64,000 nucleotides of DNA. It comes from CAWHXG01 sp963833235. Its GTDB lineage: Bacteria; Pseudomonadota; Alphaproteobacteria; Rhodobacterales; Rhodobacteraceae. The position numbers and the translations under genes were made by a program. This document shows, in pieces, positions 48,201 through 54,976 of this stretch (its first letter is position 1; every line of letters begins with the position of its first letter). The notes under the pieces are model-generated. The model saw nothing but the letters and a program-made list of their open reading frames with translations. It made no database searches and was not told where the DNA came from. Where the stretch lies: contig CAWHXG010000003.1 in NCBI GenBank assembly GCA_963833235.1, positions 1 to 64,000 on the forward strand. Reading direction: 5' to 3'.

Positions 48201-50866
48201 TCGCCGTCGTCGCCATGGAGGCTGTCGTCGCCCAGTCCGCCCTCGAGCCGGTCGGCGCCTGCGCCGCCGTCGATCTCGTCGGACCCGTCGCCGCCAGCGA
48301 GGAAATCGTCGCCGAGGCCGCCCGTCAGGTCGTCGTCGCCCGCGCCCCCGTATAGGCGGTCGCTCCCCGCGCCGCCGGACAAGGCGTCCTCGCCGGCCTC
48401 TCCATAGAGATCGTCGTCGCCGTCGCCGCCGGAGAGGGTGTCGTTCCCCGCCTCGCCGTAGAGCTCGTCGTTCCCGGCACCGCCGGACAGCGCATCGTCG
48501 CCCTCGCCGCCTGCGAGGACGTCGTCATCGTCGCCACCGCTCAGGGTGTCCGCGCCGCTTCCCCCAAACAAGGCATCCTCGCCGGCGCCGCCCGAGAGGG
48601 CATCGTCGCCGTCGCCGCCATGGATCTCGTCCGCCCCGGCATCGCCCGAGATCGTGTCCCGCCCCGCGCCGCCCGAAAGCGCATCCGCGCCGGCGCCGCC
48701 AGAGATGACGTCGGCTCCGTCGCCACCCTGCACATCGTCGTCGCCTTCGCCGCCCGAGAGGGTGTCGTGGCCGGCGCCGCCGATGATCCGGTCGTCGCCC
48801 CCCCCCGCATGGACGGTGGCTGACCGGTCTCCGACGAGGATATGGTCGTCACCGCCGCCGGTTGCGATGTCGTCCGCGCCGCCGAAGCCGAGGACGAGCG
48901 TGTCGTCGTCGTCGGCCGTCGCGATGACGTCGTCGCCGCCGGTTCCCTGGGCGAGGGTGAAGGTACGGTCGCCGAACTGCAGCCGTTCGATATCGGTGAG
49001 GACGGCGCGTCCGTCGCGCCCGGCGACGGTGTCGTTCACGACCAGACCGCCATCGCGCGAGAACGTGTATTCCTCGACGCGGCCGGTGAAGACGGCCGTG
49101 TCGGTTCCGGCGCCGCCATGGATGGCGTCGGCGCCGCCTCCGCCCCGTATCGTGTCGTCGCCAGCGCCACCGTCCAGCCGGTTGTCCCCGGCATCGCCGG
49201 CGATGCTGTCGTCATGCCCGGAGCCCGCGACGTTCTCGAAGCCCGTCACCGTCGCCGTTCCGCCGGCATGCTCGGCAAGGCCGCGCGAGAGGTCGATCGT
49301 CGCGCCGTTGCCAAGGCTCTCGGCCGAAAGCGTGTCGGCGTCTCCGATCCTGGTGCCGCCCGACAGGACGTCCGAGCCGGTGGAAAGGGAGATATGGTCG
49401 TCGCGCCCGTCGGCTCCGAACACGGTGTCGTCGCCCGCGCCGCCGTCGGCCACGTTCGCGGGGCCGGTCCCGGCGCCGCTCGAACGGAAGTCGATCACGT
49501 CGTCGCCCGCGCCGCCCCGGACGCTCCCCGCGCCCTCGAACCTGTCGTCGCCCGCTCCGAGATCCACGACATCGGCGCCGGACGTGTTGACGACCACGTC
49601 GTCGCCCGCACCCGCCGAGACGATGTCGTCGCCGGCGCCGGTCTCGATCCGGTCGGCGCCCGCGCCGCCGTCGAGAACGTCATCGCCGCCCAACCCGCGC
49701 AGGATGTCGTCGCCGGCACCCCCGCGCAGCACGTCGCCCGGCCCCGCGACGTCGGCGCCTTCGATGACGTCGTCGCCGTCGCCGCCCGTGACCGAGAGCT
49801 CCTGAACGCCCGTATCCACGAAGGTCGCATCGCCGTCCGAGAGCCGGACATGCTCGGCCACGTCGCCGACCGCCGCCGTCAGGTCGGTCGCCGGGCCCGC
49901 CCCCCGGGGCCGACGGCCCGGACGAAGAACGTCGGCGAACCGCCTTCGAAATCCAGCTCCGCACCGTCGGGCAGAATGACGAGGTCGCCCTCGATGACGA
50001 ACGGAGCGCCCGCCACCGGCAGACCCGCGGCGTCGACGAACTCGAAGCTGACGGGCCCGCCCTCGCCGCCGGCGTCCAGACGGGCGACCACCCGGCCCGA
50101 ACCGTCGCTCGCGACCTCGGGCCCTTCGGCGACCGCGAAGGTCCAGACGGAGGGCGCACCGGGCGGATCGGCCGCCGGAGGCGCCGGCTCGGGCGCCGCG
50201 GCCGTCGGCTCCGGCTCCGGCTCCGCAAGTACCGGTTCGGGCGCGGTTACGGTCGGCTCGGAACTCCCCGGCAGGCGGATCGGACGGCGCGAGCGACATT
50301 TCCGGTTCCGCTGCGGACGTGTCGCGCGCGTCGGCGGACGCTTCCGACTCCTCGGTCTCCGCATCGGCTTGCACGGCGAGGGCGTCGGGCTCCGCGACCG
50401 GCGGCTCGGACCGCGCGACCGACGGTTCGGCGCGTGCGTCCTCCATCGGAGGAGCGCCTGGCGCAGCCGCGAGGGGCTCGAACCGGGCACCGGCCTGGCT
50501 GGCAAGGGTCGCCTCGGCGTCCGGGTCCGGCGCGCGGTCCGGTGCGGGAACATCCTTCCCGCCCGATGGCTCGGAGAAGGCCGGCGGTTGCGCCTGGAGG
50601 CTCGACGGCTGCGCGGCGGAGGCGGCCGCTCCGATCTCCGGCTCGCTCCGCGCGTCGTACGCATGCGCCGAGGCCTCTTCCACCGCCCCCGCCGGACCTG
50701 CATCGAGGTATCCCGAGAGTGCGGCGAAGCCCGCCGCCGTGCCACCGGCCGTGATCGCCAACCCGCGCTCGTCGGAGGCGGTCGCCGAGCCCTCGGAGAT
50801 CGCGCGATCCTCCGCCCGGCTCGCCTTGCCCTGTGATCCAGACTTTCCGCCCGCCGTGTCAGCCAT
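37732..50866 (-). CDS. Giant RTX repeat protein (about 4,378 codons), interrupted by single-base shifts
   Basis: Secreted calcium-binding protein, probable substrate of the adjacent type I system. In order: an N-terminal Ala/Glu/Pro-rich region (residues 1-240), one cadherin-like domain, and then a very long RTX array (GGxGxDxLx nonapeptides, well over a hundred by eye). Within the array there are nine copies of an ~85-aa module typified by [13 protein letters not shown] and [20 protein letters not shown], and three of a [15 protein letters not shown] module. A non-RTX beta-rich island and a C-terminal signal ending FTGVERITW follow. Correct frames change near 50265, 49905, 45920, 45218, 41411 and 39510, mostly in homopolymers. 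GGAGA precedes the ATG. Role likely adhesion or biofilm; unproven. Confidence 0.85.
38245..39003 (-). other. Non-RTX beta-rich island (possible lectin-like domain) in the RTX protein
   Basis: Residues starting [20 protein letters not shown] and ending [20 protein letters not shown] contain no glycine nonapeptides. Alternating aromatic and small residues ([56 protein letters not shown]) and the closing [14 protein letters not shown] resemble concanavalin-A-like jelly-roll domains. It could be the ligand-binding part of the protein. Fold assignment is by eye only. Confidence 0.5.
39341..41164 (-). CDS. Giant RTX protein, third-quarter reading-frame segment
   Basis: The correct frame really starts upstream at about 41410 with [20 protein letters not shown], the third [15 protein letters not shown] module, and then passes through [19 protein letters not shown]. 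Two further GRDGTDT modules follow ([19 protein letters not shown] and [19 protein letters not shown]). Between them lies the non-canonical stretch [19 protein letters not shown] ([20 protein letters not shown]). The frame breaks near 39510 after [14 protein letters not shown]. Confidence 0.75.
   Translation of the reverse strand: MDGNDVLSGGGGDDRLDGGTGDDRLEGGTGDDRLDGGEGDDVAVFSGNLADYTFDQVGGDLVVTDTIPGRDGTDTISRIERLQFADGEYTLSQGTDGADGLVAANGSGALMFGWAGDDTLTGGDGNDALIGGAGNDELHGGAGDDRILGGAGNDRIFDGAGDDWIDAGDGNDAVHSGIGRDTVDLGAGDDYYGSPDAAADTGGDVVFGGAGNDNIRTGGGDDLVRGGDGNDILWGSAGNDTLHGDADRDWFYIRPGQDRTDIHGGEGGDDFDRVLLSEQGGPQGFSVTYTGDEAGTYESFDGTSQGTFTGIERFDGTVRADTLDASASTTQVELEGNAGDDTITGGTGDDKLYGGEGNDVVSGGAGNDRVFGWKGDDTLSGGDGDDVLGGGDGNDRLDGGDGNDTMYGDAGDDVFLGGSGNDIMYGGTGADILEGGTGDDTIFGGDGADMLEGGAGDDLIYGGSGQDTAIFAGTFAEYSFTPLDGGDLIVQDTVAGRDGTDTLTGIERLRFADGEYTVIRGGSGADTLVAPDGTAAVIFGRDGNDTLIGSDQGDRNLRRRRRRCDRCRVRKRHGRWRRGQRRADRRRGRRPDPRRCGQRHDPHLEGR
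41124..45215 (-). CDS. Giant RTX protein, central reading-frame segment
   Basis: 1363 codons, the longest uninterrupted correct stretch. It resumes with [20 protein letters not shown], and holds three copies of the [20 protein letters not shown] module, two of which (near 43750 and 42950) are almost identical and end [20 protein letters not shown]. It also has the second [15 protein letters not shown] module near 42500. The near-identity of the two modules points to recent internal duplication. The correct frame ends at ~41411 in GGVNTIT. Confidence 0.8.
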   Translation of the reverse strand: MPRATFLIGIEEIHGSGHDDTIIGDDAEWTLLRGEAGDDRLEGGAGENHLHGGEGDDTLLGHGGDDGLTGDAGDDHLDGGAGDDALHGGAGDDTLLGGAGSDQLRGGEGHDALTGGDGDDELHGEAGDDLLVGGAGDDRILGGSGEDVAVFSGNRADYTFEGNPSGGFDVIDGVAGRDGRDNVSGVERLRFADGEFELLLGNGAYNTLTASSDDPHLALGFGGADTITTGAGDDVIFADDAGVGQRADTVSAGAGDDVVHGMGGHDTLLGEDGNDLLYGGEGHDTLRGGAGDDRIEGGSGDDHIEGGLGDDTVHGGDGDDTIDDGFGAANGGGRDTFHGGDGNDTIWGGAGDGTLEGDAGDDWIYGEAGDDVLRGGDGDDRLHGNDGDDVMEGGDGDDLLEDGVSEWNWETSGNDILRGGAGDDTLRAGAGDDTLDGGADDDTLEGGAGDDTLEGGSGDDVAVFEGPLSDYAFSHDDDGALVVSDAVSGRDGTDALTGVERLRFADGEYTLSDGTDGADALIAADGTRALMFGRDGDDTLTGGDGADLLFGGSGGDGLEGGAGADRLEAGAGNDYIDGGGGGDRIDGGAGYDQAGYWSSDAGVTLDLEDSARNTGDAAGDTFTGIEEHRGSHHDDALHGTAGSDVLVGEAGDDLIEGRGGHDFLYGGTGDDEILGGSGNDRIEGGEGDDTLDGGTGDDRLDGGTGDDVAIFAGPLEDYAFSHVGDGALVVSDTVSGRDGTDTLTGVERLRFANGEYTLSVGTDGADALIAADGTRALMFGRDGDDTLRGGDAADALFGEAGHDLIEGGAGDDTLDGGSGDDTLRGGEGNDTLRGGAGDDTIYTGTGSDHVDGGEGADTIYLEGHIGGGPSNVLTDSGTDGAIDRVILTGSDNSFEIQSDFSSASGIEVIDGSGVPGAYLTSTGSGAVTFDFTDVTLVGVDHIEGRSGDDHIIGSAGDDTIFGGKGTDLLFGGDGDDRLYADRAGGHDPGQDKLWGGAGNDYLMGANGAQELYGGDGNDTINGGDDWETADQDILRGGAGDDTLISGQTHAVRPGFEMYGDLLYGEEGDDTLIGGRANDTLDGGTGADRLEGGAGDDTLLGGDGNDILDGGDQNDRLEGGDGDDTLYGGHGDDTLYGEAGDDKLWAGAGNDTLDGGDGNDTLRAESGDDLAYGGDGNDYIDGEDGHDTIYGDAGNDTLRGSTGNDVIHGGDGNDAIFGDNDNDSLYGGAGDDYIETGTGSDFVDGGEGSDFINMHHLSGGGVNTITELGHLGLRPAVSLRRAGLLQDPVRLLRRLGDRGDRRPRRFGRVDHDRRHRRIRLHRRQPAGNRRDRGRKRRRHNHRVGRQRHDPRIGRERRALRRRGR
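44884..45933 (-). CDS. Giant RTX protein, second reading-frame segment
   Basis: Only about 45220-45920 is in the RTX frame. It begins after the break with [20 protein letters not shown] and is a dense run of roughly twenty RTX nonapeptides with little else (for example [20 protein letters not shown]). It closes with a copy of the [24 protein letters not shown] module ([20 protein letters not shown]) where one extra T (GTTCCTG for GTCCTG) shifts the frame. The rest of the open frame is out of register. Confidence 0.7.
   Translation of the reverse strand: MPSAEADAEGDVLVGIEEIEGSQHDDVLIGDEHHRRLHGLGGDDRLEAGPGRGHLDGGEGDDTLIGGDQGDELHGGAGNDRLEGGGDRDELYGGEGHDTLLGGAQDDKLHGGDGRDHLDGGDHKDELYGGGGDDRLEGGLGDDVLHGDDGDDTLEGGTGNDDLHGGAGNDDLSGGEGNDGLDGGTGDDALRGDAGDDTLTGGAGADILDGGEGRDVARYALSDEGVSIDLTDGQAERGGHAEGDVPDRHRGDPWLRPRRHDHRRRRRMDAPARGGRRRPARGRRRREPPAWRRGRRHPPRPWRRRRPDGRCRRRSPRRRRRRRRPAWRRGRRHAPRGSGLRPATRRRGP
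45914..50866 (-). CDS. Giant RTX protein, N-terminal reading-frame segment
   Basis: Starts [20 protein letters not shown] with no signal peptide, as expected for type I secretion. This frame is open for 1650 codons but is correct only for 50866-50265 and 49905-45920. Between them the +1 neighbour frame carries the cadherin-like domain ([13 protein letters not shown], then [20 protein letters not shown]). The return to this frame is at the CCCCCC run at ~49905. It contains four copies of the GRDGTDTLQ module and the first [15 protein letters not shown] module. It ends by frameshift at [13 protein letters not shown]. Confidence 0.8.
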   Translation of the reverse strand: MADTAGGKSGSQGKASRAEDRAISEGSATASDERGLAITAGGTAAGFAALSGYLDAGPAGAVEEASAHAYDARSEPEIGAAASAAQPSSLQAQPPAFSEPSGGKDVPAPDRAPDPDAEATLASQAGARFEPLAAAPGAPPMEDARAEPSVARSEPPVAEPDALAVQADAETEESEASADARDTSAAEPEMSLAPSDPPAGEFRADRNRARTGTCGAGAGADGRGARAGASGGRSARCALRLDLRGRRRARGRERRFGPGGRPSGRRRRGRARQLRVRRRRGSAGGGRSVRHRGRPRHSARRCGAGFRRRFADVLRPGRRPRGAGPATDLTAAVGDVAEHVRLSDGDATFVDTGVQELSVTGGDGDDVIEGADVAGPGDVLRGGAGDDILRGLGGDDVLDGGAGADRIETGAGDDIVSAGAGDDVVVNTSGADVVDLGAGDDRFEGAGSVRGGAGDDVIDFRSSGAGTGPANVADGGAGDDTVFGADGRDDHISLSTGSDVLSGGTRIGDADTLSAESLGNGATIDLSRGLAEHAGGTATVTGFENVAGSGHDDSIAGDAGDNRLDGGAGDDTIRGGGGADAIHGGAGTDTAVFTGRVEEYTFSRDGGLVVNDTVAGRDGRAVLTDIERLQFGDRTFTLAQGTGGDDVIATADDDDTLVLGFGGADDIATGGGDDHILVGDRSATVHAGGGDDRIIGGAGHDTLSGGEGDDDVQGGDGADVISGGAGADALSGGAGRDTISGDAGADEIHGGDGDDALSGGAGEDALFGGSGADTLSGGDDDDVLAGGEGDDALSGGAGNDELYGEAGNDTLSGGDGDDDLYGEAGEDALSGGAGSDRLYGGAGDDDLTGGLGDDFLAGGDGSDEIDGGAGADRLEGGLGDDSLHGDDGDDGIDGGSGDDAITGGAGDDAIDGGSGTDTATFSGVRGDYAVSMSDGIVTITDGVAGRDGTDTLQSIERLRFADGDFELLVGTGEADGLAGTAGLRQIAFGGAGDDGMDGGDQGDEIRGGAGDDVIAAGSGDDRVTGGAGADTIRGAEGNDTLAGGSGDDALHGDEGDDVLQGGAGADDLHGGAGTDAAAFSGPMEDYSFSMTDGTLTVADGVPGRDGTDTLQGIERLRFADGEYELLIGTGDADSFTGTPGMRQILFGGDGADDLRGADEADLIRGGDGDDAISGGGGDDVLLGGAGADTISGGRGQDRIDGGEGNDFIDGGHEDDVIHGGDGHDDLRGNAGDDVIHGGAGNDAIRGEYGHDTLHGNEGDDWLHGGDLDDLLDGGAGDDYLEGATGRDTLLGGDGSDTLIGGDDDDHLEGGAGDDVIHTGKGSDFVDGGDGSDTIVLHPESGHGGTNVITDTGTSGHDVLEIREEAVIQSDFSAAAGIEEIRGRDSEEDVITTDGPATFDFTGVTLTDVDAIEGGSEDDRITGSDGDDTIRGAGGRDVLSGGAGDDGLEGGAGDDILTGGTGNDTISGGDGEDVAIFSGNLADYSFDLGDGGFGRESLIVTDNIAGRDGVDELRDVEVLRFADGEYRLLQGHDGYETLSATDDRDHLALGFRGGNTIVTRGGDDVIIGDHRQDEVRAGAGDDHVTGGSDRDRLYGEAGDDTLLGGAGNDMLEGGAGADHIDGGWGQDTASYAGSAQGVTIDLGDGLAERGG

Positions 50867-51057
50867 AGCAATTCTCCGTTCAGAGCCCCGGCCGCGAGGC
50901 AGCGGTGGACCGGACGGAAGAGACTTCGGATCGGTGAGAAAAAGATGGACGGATAAGGCGATCGTTGGGCAATCAATTCCAATATTAGGGATCTGGCTCT
51001 CGGAAAGGGCATCGACGGATCAGGGGGCTCGCGGGCGTCTCTAGACGGCGTCGGATC

Positions 51058-51601
51058 GGACACATGGCGGACGCTCTGGAAGGCGGCGCGGGCGTATTCC
51101 ACCGCCGAAGCCTACCCGGACACAGCGTTTTCGGTCACCGGCGCGGAGGGCCGTTGCGTTCCCGCTGCGCCATAGCGGCGAGGGCTGCAAGGGCGTCAAC
51201 ATCCTGATCCTATGGGCCGCCGCCCATGCCAAGGGCTATGCGTCCGCCCGCTGGATGACCTTCAATCGGGCCAAGGAACTCGGCGGCGTGGTCCGCAAGG
51301 GCGAGCAGGCCGCGAAATCCGTCTTCTACGGATCGGTCGAGAAGGAGGACGACAGGGCCGAGACGGGCGAGGACGGAAAGCGCCGCATCCACTTTGCCAA
51401 GACGAACAACGTGTTCAACGCGGGCCAGATCGAGGGCCTGCCCGACGCCTATTGCGTCCGGCCCGAACCGCCCCGCGACCTCGGCACCGAGGCCGACCCC
51501 GCGCTAGACGCATGGTTCGCCGCGACCCGCGCGAAGATCGAGACCACCGCCGAGCCCCGCGCCTATGACCTCTCCGCGTCGGACCACATCCACATGCCGC
51601 C
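51058..51601 (+). pseudogene. Fragment of an ArdC-like antirestriction protein, preceded by an unrelated scrap
   Basis: From about 51144 the frame reads RRAVAFPLRHSGEGCKGVNI, then LILWAAAHAKGYASARWMTF, NRAKELGGVVRKGEQAAKSV and NNVFNAGQIEGLP. This is the N-terminal single-strand-DNA-binding (DUF1738/ArdC) domain of plasmid and conjugative-element antirestriction proteins. It stops at DHIHMPP near 51600, where another gene's sequence takes over. Before it, 51064-51150 in another frame reads TLWKAARAYSTAEAYPDTAF, which resembles an AAA-ATPase-type protein seen on mobile elements (weak). No start or end is intact. Confidence 0.7.
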
Positions 51602-52077
51602 CGACGATCTACATGGGCAACCTCGCCGCCCCTTGGACGGCACCGGGCATCGTGGCGGACCGCACGGTCGCCTACCCGCTGGCCGCCCACGTCCCCTGTG
51701 CCTGGATCGCTTGGGAGGACGCCGCTGCCTGCGTCGCCGTGGCCCTCGCGGACGACGCCACAATCGGCGGCACTTTCAACGTCGGCGGCCCCGAGGCGCT
51801 GGACGGGGCCGGCGTGGCGGCGGCCTTCTCCACCACACGGGACGCGCCGCACGACTACGCCGCGGTGCCGCTTGACGCGTTCGAGGCCGGGCTTTCGCAG
51901 GCCATCGGCCCCGAGGCGGGGCGCGAGATCGCGGCGCTCTACCGCTGGCTCAACTCGGGCGGCGCGGACCATCTCGCCCGGTCCGCTGGCGGCGCGCAGG
52001 CCCTTGGCGTCGCGGCCGCCCCGATGCGCGACTGGGCAGCGAACGTCCCGTGGGACGCCCTGGTCACTTCGGCCTGA
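51602..52077 (+). pseudogene. C-terminal fragment of an NmrA-like NAD(P)-binding protein
   Basis: The frame PTIYMGNLAAPWTAPGIVAD, VPCAWIAWEDAAACVAVAL, TFNVGGPEALDGAGVAAAFS and GREIAALYRWLNSGG matches the second half of atypical short-chain dehydrogenases of the NmrA group. The Rossmann N-terminal half with its glycine motif is missing. The join to the ArdC fragment at about 51601 is seamless at DNA level, so this is a deletion fusion, not a frameshift. It ends at a natural TGA. Not functional. Confidence 0.7.
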
Positions 52078-52122
52078 CGCCGCGCGACCACGAGCTTGCC
52101 TGCACACCCCAACGGAGGTCCC

Positions 52123-52670
52123 ATGACCCGAAACGATTCATCGTCATTCATTGCGCGTGCCGTCCTTCTCGTCGCGGCGTTCCTGCCGCTTCCTGTTCAT
52201 GCCGAAGGGGCGGCGCAGCTCGTGGGTTCAACGCGGCCGTCGACGCGGAGGTGCCCGACCCAGCCGTCTACGGGGCGCTTCTGGCGGAAAGGTTACTGGA
52301 CCACGACCGTCCTGCGGCCTTCGCGGCGGACATGGCTGATCGCGACGTCCCGCTCGGCTTGCTCGCCGAGCTGGAGCGCGGCTTCCCGGACGCGACGCAC
52401 GCGCTCGACATCCTGGCGCCGGTCGGCACCGACAGGGCGGTGGTCTGCTGGACCTTCCGCGGTGGCCACGACGGCAGGTTCTTCGGCGCGCCTGCCACGG
52501 GCCGGGAGGTGGAGATCAACGGTGTAGGCATCTTCCGCGTCGTAGACGGCCAGTTCGTCGAGCAGTGGCACGTGGAGAAGCTACAGGCGCTGTTCGCGCA
52601 GATCGCCGGGGAGCCGCAGGCCCGATGGGCGAGCGACCTGGCCTCGGTGGGGACGGGTCCGACGAAGCCT
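52123..52670 (+). pseudogene. Exported SnoaL-like ester cyclase family protein, one frameshift
   Basis: An N-terminal signal peptide (MTRNDSSSFIARAVLLVAAF, cleavage near VHAEG) follows a good CGGAGGTCCC ribosome binding site. The frame shifts by one base near 52220, after which FNAAVDAEVPDPAVYGALLA and INGVGIFRVVDGQFVEQWHV match SnoaL-type polyketide cyclase/ester cyclase proteins. The family end is near IAGEPQA (~52625). Whether the shift is real or a sequence error is open, since similar indels occur throughout the window. Downstream is the end of an IS110 transposase. Confidence 0.65.
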
Positions 52671-52779
52671 GACTGCGGACATTGGACCCGAAATGCCGGA
52701 AGCCCGCTCCATCCCGCACTGCTGATGCACATGCGTGCTGCAGCGAATGCCCGATCTAGGGGCGCCGTGGGCGACCAGG

Positions 52780-53732
52780 CTCGGTCCTCCTTCATCAGCG
52801 TGTTCACGAAAAGCAGGAGCTTTCACCTAGCGGCGCTTATCGCGACCCTGAACGGCTTGCCCGCCTTTCGGAGCCGGCCGTAGAGGGCCGCCAGATCCCG
52901 GTTCCGGCGAACCCCCACCACGGCCGCCATGCAGAGGAAGTTCTGTGCCGAGATCCGACCACCGCGGATCATCCTCGTCCTCGCATCACGCCTGAACCCC
53001 AGTTCACCGGAGCGACGCCGGCTAAGGCAGCTACCTCGGCCGCATCCGCGCTCCCCCACTCCTGCATCTCCGACGACAGTGTGGGCGCCGTAGTCGGCCC
53101 GATGCCGGGTATCGAGGTCAGCATTCCGCAGCGCCGTGCGATCGCCGGTTCCGACCGGATGGCCTCGAGTAGCTCGGCGTCGAGGATCCTGGGCTGCCGG
53201 CGGCAGTGTAGGAACCGTTCGTCGAGCTGATCTCTCACGAGATCCGGTGTTTGCGCGCGCTTGTTCTCTAGGGCCCGGCGTTCAACGACTACCTGCCGCC
53301 GGGCGACGATGATCTCGGTAATGCGCGCCATCGTTTCGGTTAGTGGCTCCGTCGGTGCTGGCTCGATGACGGCGGCACACTCCGCCGCGACCACTGCGTC
53401 GATCTCGTCCTTTTTTGGCGAGGCGGCTCAAGGTCTCGGCGAAGCGGCTATGGCGATACGGATTGCTGACGGCGACCGGGATGCCTGCGTCGTGGCGGTA
53501 TGCATAAGCCCCGCGGTGACAACGTCCTTCAGCTTCCATCGCCACCAGGTCAGCCGAAGACGCCAAACAACGATCTCGTAGCTCCTCGAAATCCTACCGC
53601 GTCGTTGCGAACCCTGAACCGGTCCCTGGAGGGATGCAGGCAAACGTCGAGAGACGCTTTGCTGGCGTCGATGCCGATCACAGTTCCAAGCTGCTGCTTA
53701 TCGGTGCACGCCTTTCCCTTTATCCGGGGCAT
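52780..53732 (-). pseudogene. IS110-family transposase with several frame breaks
   Basis: The N-terminus MPRIKGKACTDKQQLGTVIG and IDASKASLDVCLHPSRDRF carry the first acidic residue of the RuvC-like DEDD transposase. Middle pieces are DLVAMEAEGRCHRGAYAYRH and RFAETLSRLAKK. The C-terminal Transposase_20 domain reads GMLTSIPGIGPTTAPTLSSE, AEVAALAGVAPVNWGSG, then RRNRDLAALYGRLRKAGKPF. Frame breaks lie near 53560, 53415 (six A where five are expected), 52980 and 52830. With errors corrected it would be about 317 aa, full size, so the element may in reality be intact. IS110 elements lack clear inverted repeats, and ends were not found. Confidence 0.8.
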
Positions 53733-53971
53733 CAGCGACTCCCCCTCATCTGTTCAAGCCCAAACCGGATTTTGTGGACCGGCCCTGCTCTCTCTCGGCT
53801 CCGAAAAGCCCTGGGGGGCGACGGCCCAGTCCCCACCCGGACATCCCACATCGCAGGCCCTCCGGACAGACGTTCCGCAGGCGGTGATGTCCCGCGGAAA
53901 AGATAGGATGGGGCAACCGGCCGGATCGAGGGTACCGTGCGGCTAGGGCCGCGCGGCGCCCACCGGGTCCG

Positions 53972-54868
53972 TCACGCCTCTACGGTCAGCCCGCGTTCGC
54001 TGGCCAGATCGCGCATCCGCTTCTGCAGCTTCTCGAAGGCCCGCACCTCGATCTGACGGATGCGTTCCCGGCTCACGTCGTACTGGCCCGACAGATCCTC
54101 GAGGGTGATCGTCTGGTCGCTCAGACGCCGCTGGGTAAGGATGTCGCGCTCGCGGTCGTTGAGCACCTCCATGGCCTGTGCCAGAAGCTCCCGGCGCACG
54201 GCCAGCTCGTCCGTCTCGGCATAGTTCCCGGCCTGGTCGGCATCCTCGTCCTCCAGCCAGTCCTGCCACTGGGTGGCGCTGTCGTCGTCGGACCCGACCA
54301 TGGCATTCAACGAGGCGTCGCCCCCCGAAAGCCGCCGGTTCATCGAGACGACCTCCGCCTCGGTGACGTTCAGATCGGTGGCGATGCGTTCCACGTGCTC
54401 GGGGCGCAGGTCGCCCTCCTCCAGCGCACCGATACGGGCCTTGGCCTTGCGCAGGTTGAAGAACAGCTTCTTCTGCGCGCTGGTGGTGCCCAGCTTCACC
54501 AGGCTCCACGAGCGCAGGATATATTCCTGGATCGAGGCGCGGATCCACCACATCGCATAGGTGGCCAGCCGGAATCCACGCTCCGGGTCGAACCGCTTGA
54601 CCGCCTGCATCAGGCCCACGTTGGCCTCGCTGATCACCTCCGCCTGCGGCAGCCCGTAGCCGCGATAGCCCATGGCGATCTTGGCCGCGAGCCGCAGGTG
54701 GCTGGTGACCATCTTGTGTGCGGCCTCGGTGTCCTGATCCTCGACCCACCGCTTGGCGAGCATGTATTCCGTCTCGGGTTCCAGCATCGGAAATTTGCGG
54801 ATTTCCTGCAGATACCGGTTCAGGCCCTGTTCCGGCGACGGGGCCGGCAGATTTCCGTAAGTGGCCAT
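53972..54868 (-). CDS. rpoH: RNA polymerase heat-shock sigma factor RpoH (sigma-32)
   Basis: 298 aa. Region 2 reads HLRLAAKIAMGYRGYGLPQA, EANVGLMQAVKRFDPERGFR and LATYAMWWIRASIQEYILRS. The RpoH box QKKLFFNLRKAK identifies sigma-32 among group 3 factors. Region 4 is ERDILTQRRLSDQTITLEDL with the helix-turn-helix DVSRERIRQIEVRAFEKLQK. Alphaproteobacteria often have two rpoH genes; this looks like the RpoH1 type but the second is not in the window. AAGGGGACC lies just before the ATG. It stands 109 bp after rluD on the same strand, with an AT-rich palindrome between. Confidence 0.96.
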   Translation of the reverse strand: MATYGNLPAPSPEQGLNRYLQEIRKFPMLEPETEYMLAKRWVEDQDTEAAHKMVTSHLRLAAKIAMGYRGYGLPQAEVISEANVGLMQAVKRFDPERGFRLATYAMWWIRASIQEYILRSWSLVKLGTTSAQKKLFFNLRKAKARIGALEEGDLRPEHVERIATDLNVTEAEVVSMNRRLSGGDASLNAMVGSDDDSATQWQDWLEDEDADQAGNYAETDELAVRRELLAQAMEVLNDRERDILTQRRLSDQTITLEDLSGQYDVSRERIRQIEVRAFEKLQKRMRDLASERGLTVEA

Positions 54869-54931
54869 CGGGGTCCCCTTCTCCTGTCTGAAAGCTGTGC
54901 ACGTGCCGCGATTCAGCAGATGTTGCACAAG

Positions 54932-54946
54932 TTAACTTAGAGTTAA
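54932..54946. promoter_or_regulatory. AT-rich palindrome TTAACT-TAG-AGTTAA upstream of rpoH
   Basis: A perfect 6-bp inverted repeat with a 3-bp centre, 64 bp upstream of the rpoH ATG and 31 bp after the rluD stop. It is by far the most AT-rich spot nearby and likely includes or overlaps the rpoH promoter. It may be an operator; no known box matches. Confidence 0.4.
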
Positions 54947-54976
54947 GCCCGGCCGGCAAGGCACGCAAGGTTGGGT

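Larger units (their letters stand above)
29753..53732. mobile_element. Candidate acquired island carrying the RTX/type I secretion locus
   Basis: Between two well-behaved core segments lies a block bordered by decayed mobile DNA on both sides. The left border has a dctM scrap, a Tn3 transposase and a resolvase; the right border has fused ardC and NmrA scraps, a broken SnoaL gene and an IS110 transposase. The cargo is one secretion operon and its giant substrate gene. Exact ends and target-site duplications could not be defined. The neighbours joined by precise removal would be the oxidoreductase and rpoH genes. Confidence 0.4.

Noticed and set aside
53740..53970. Terminal inverted repeats of the IS110 element
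   Set aside because: No convincing inverted or direct repeats seen; IS110 elements usually lack them.
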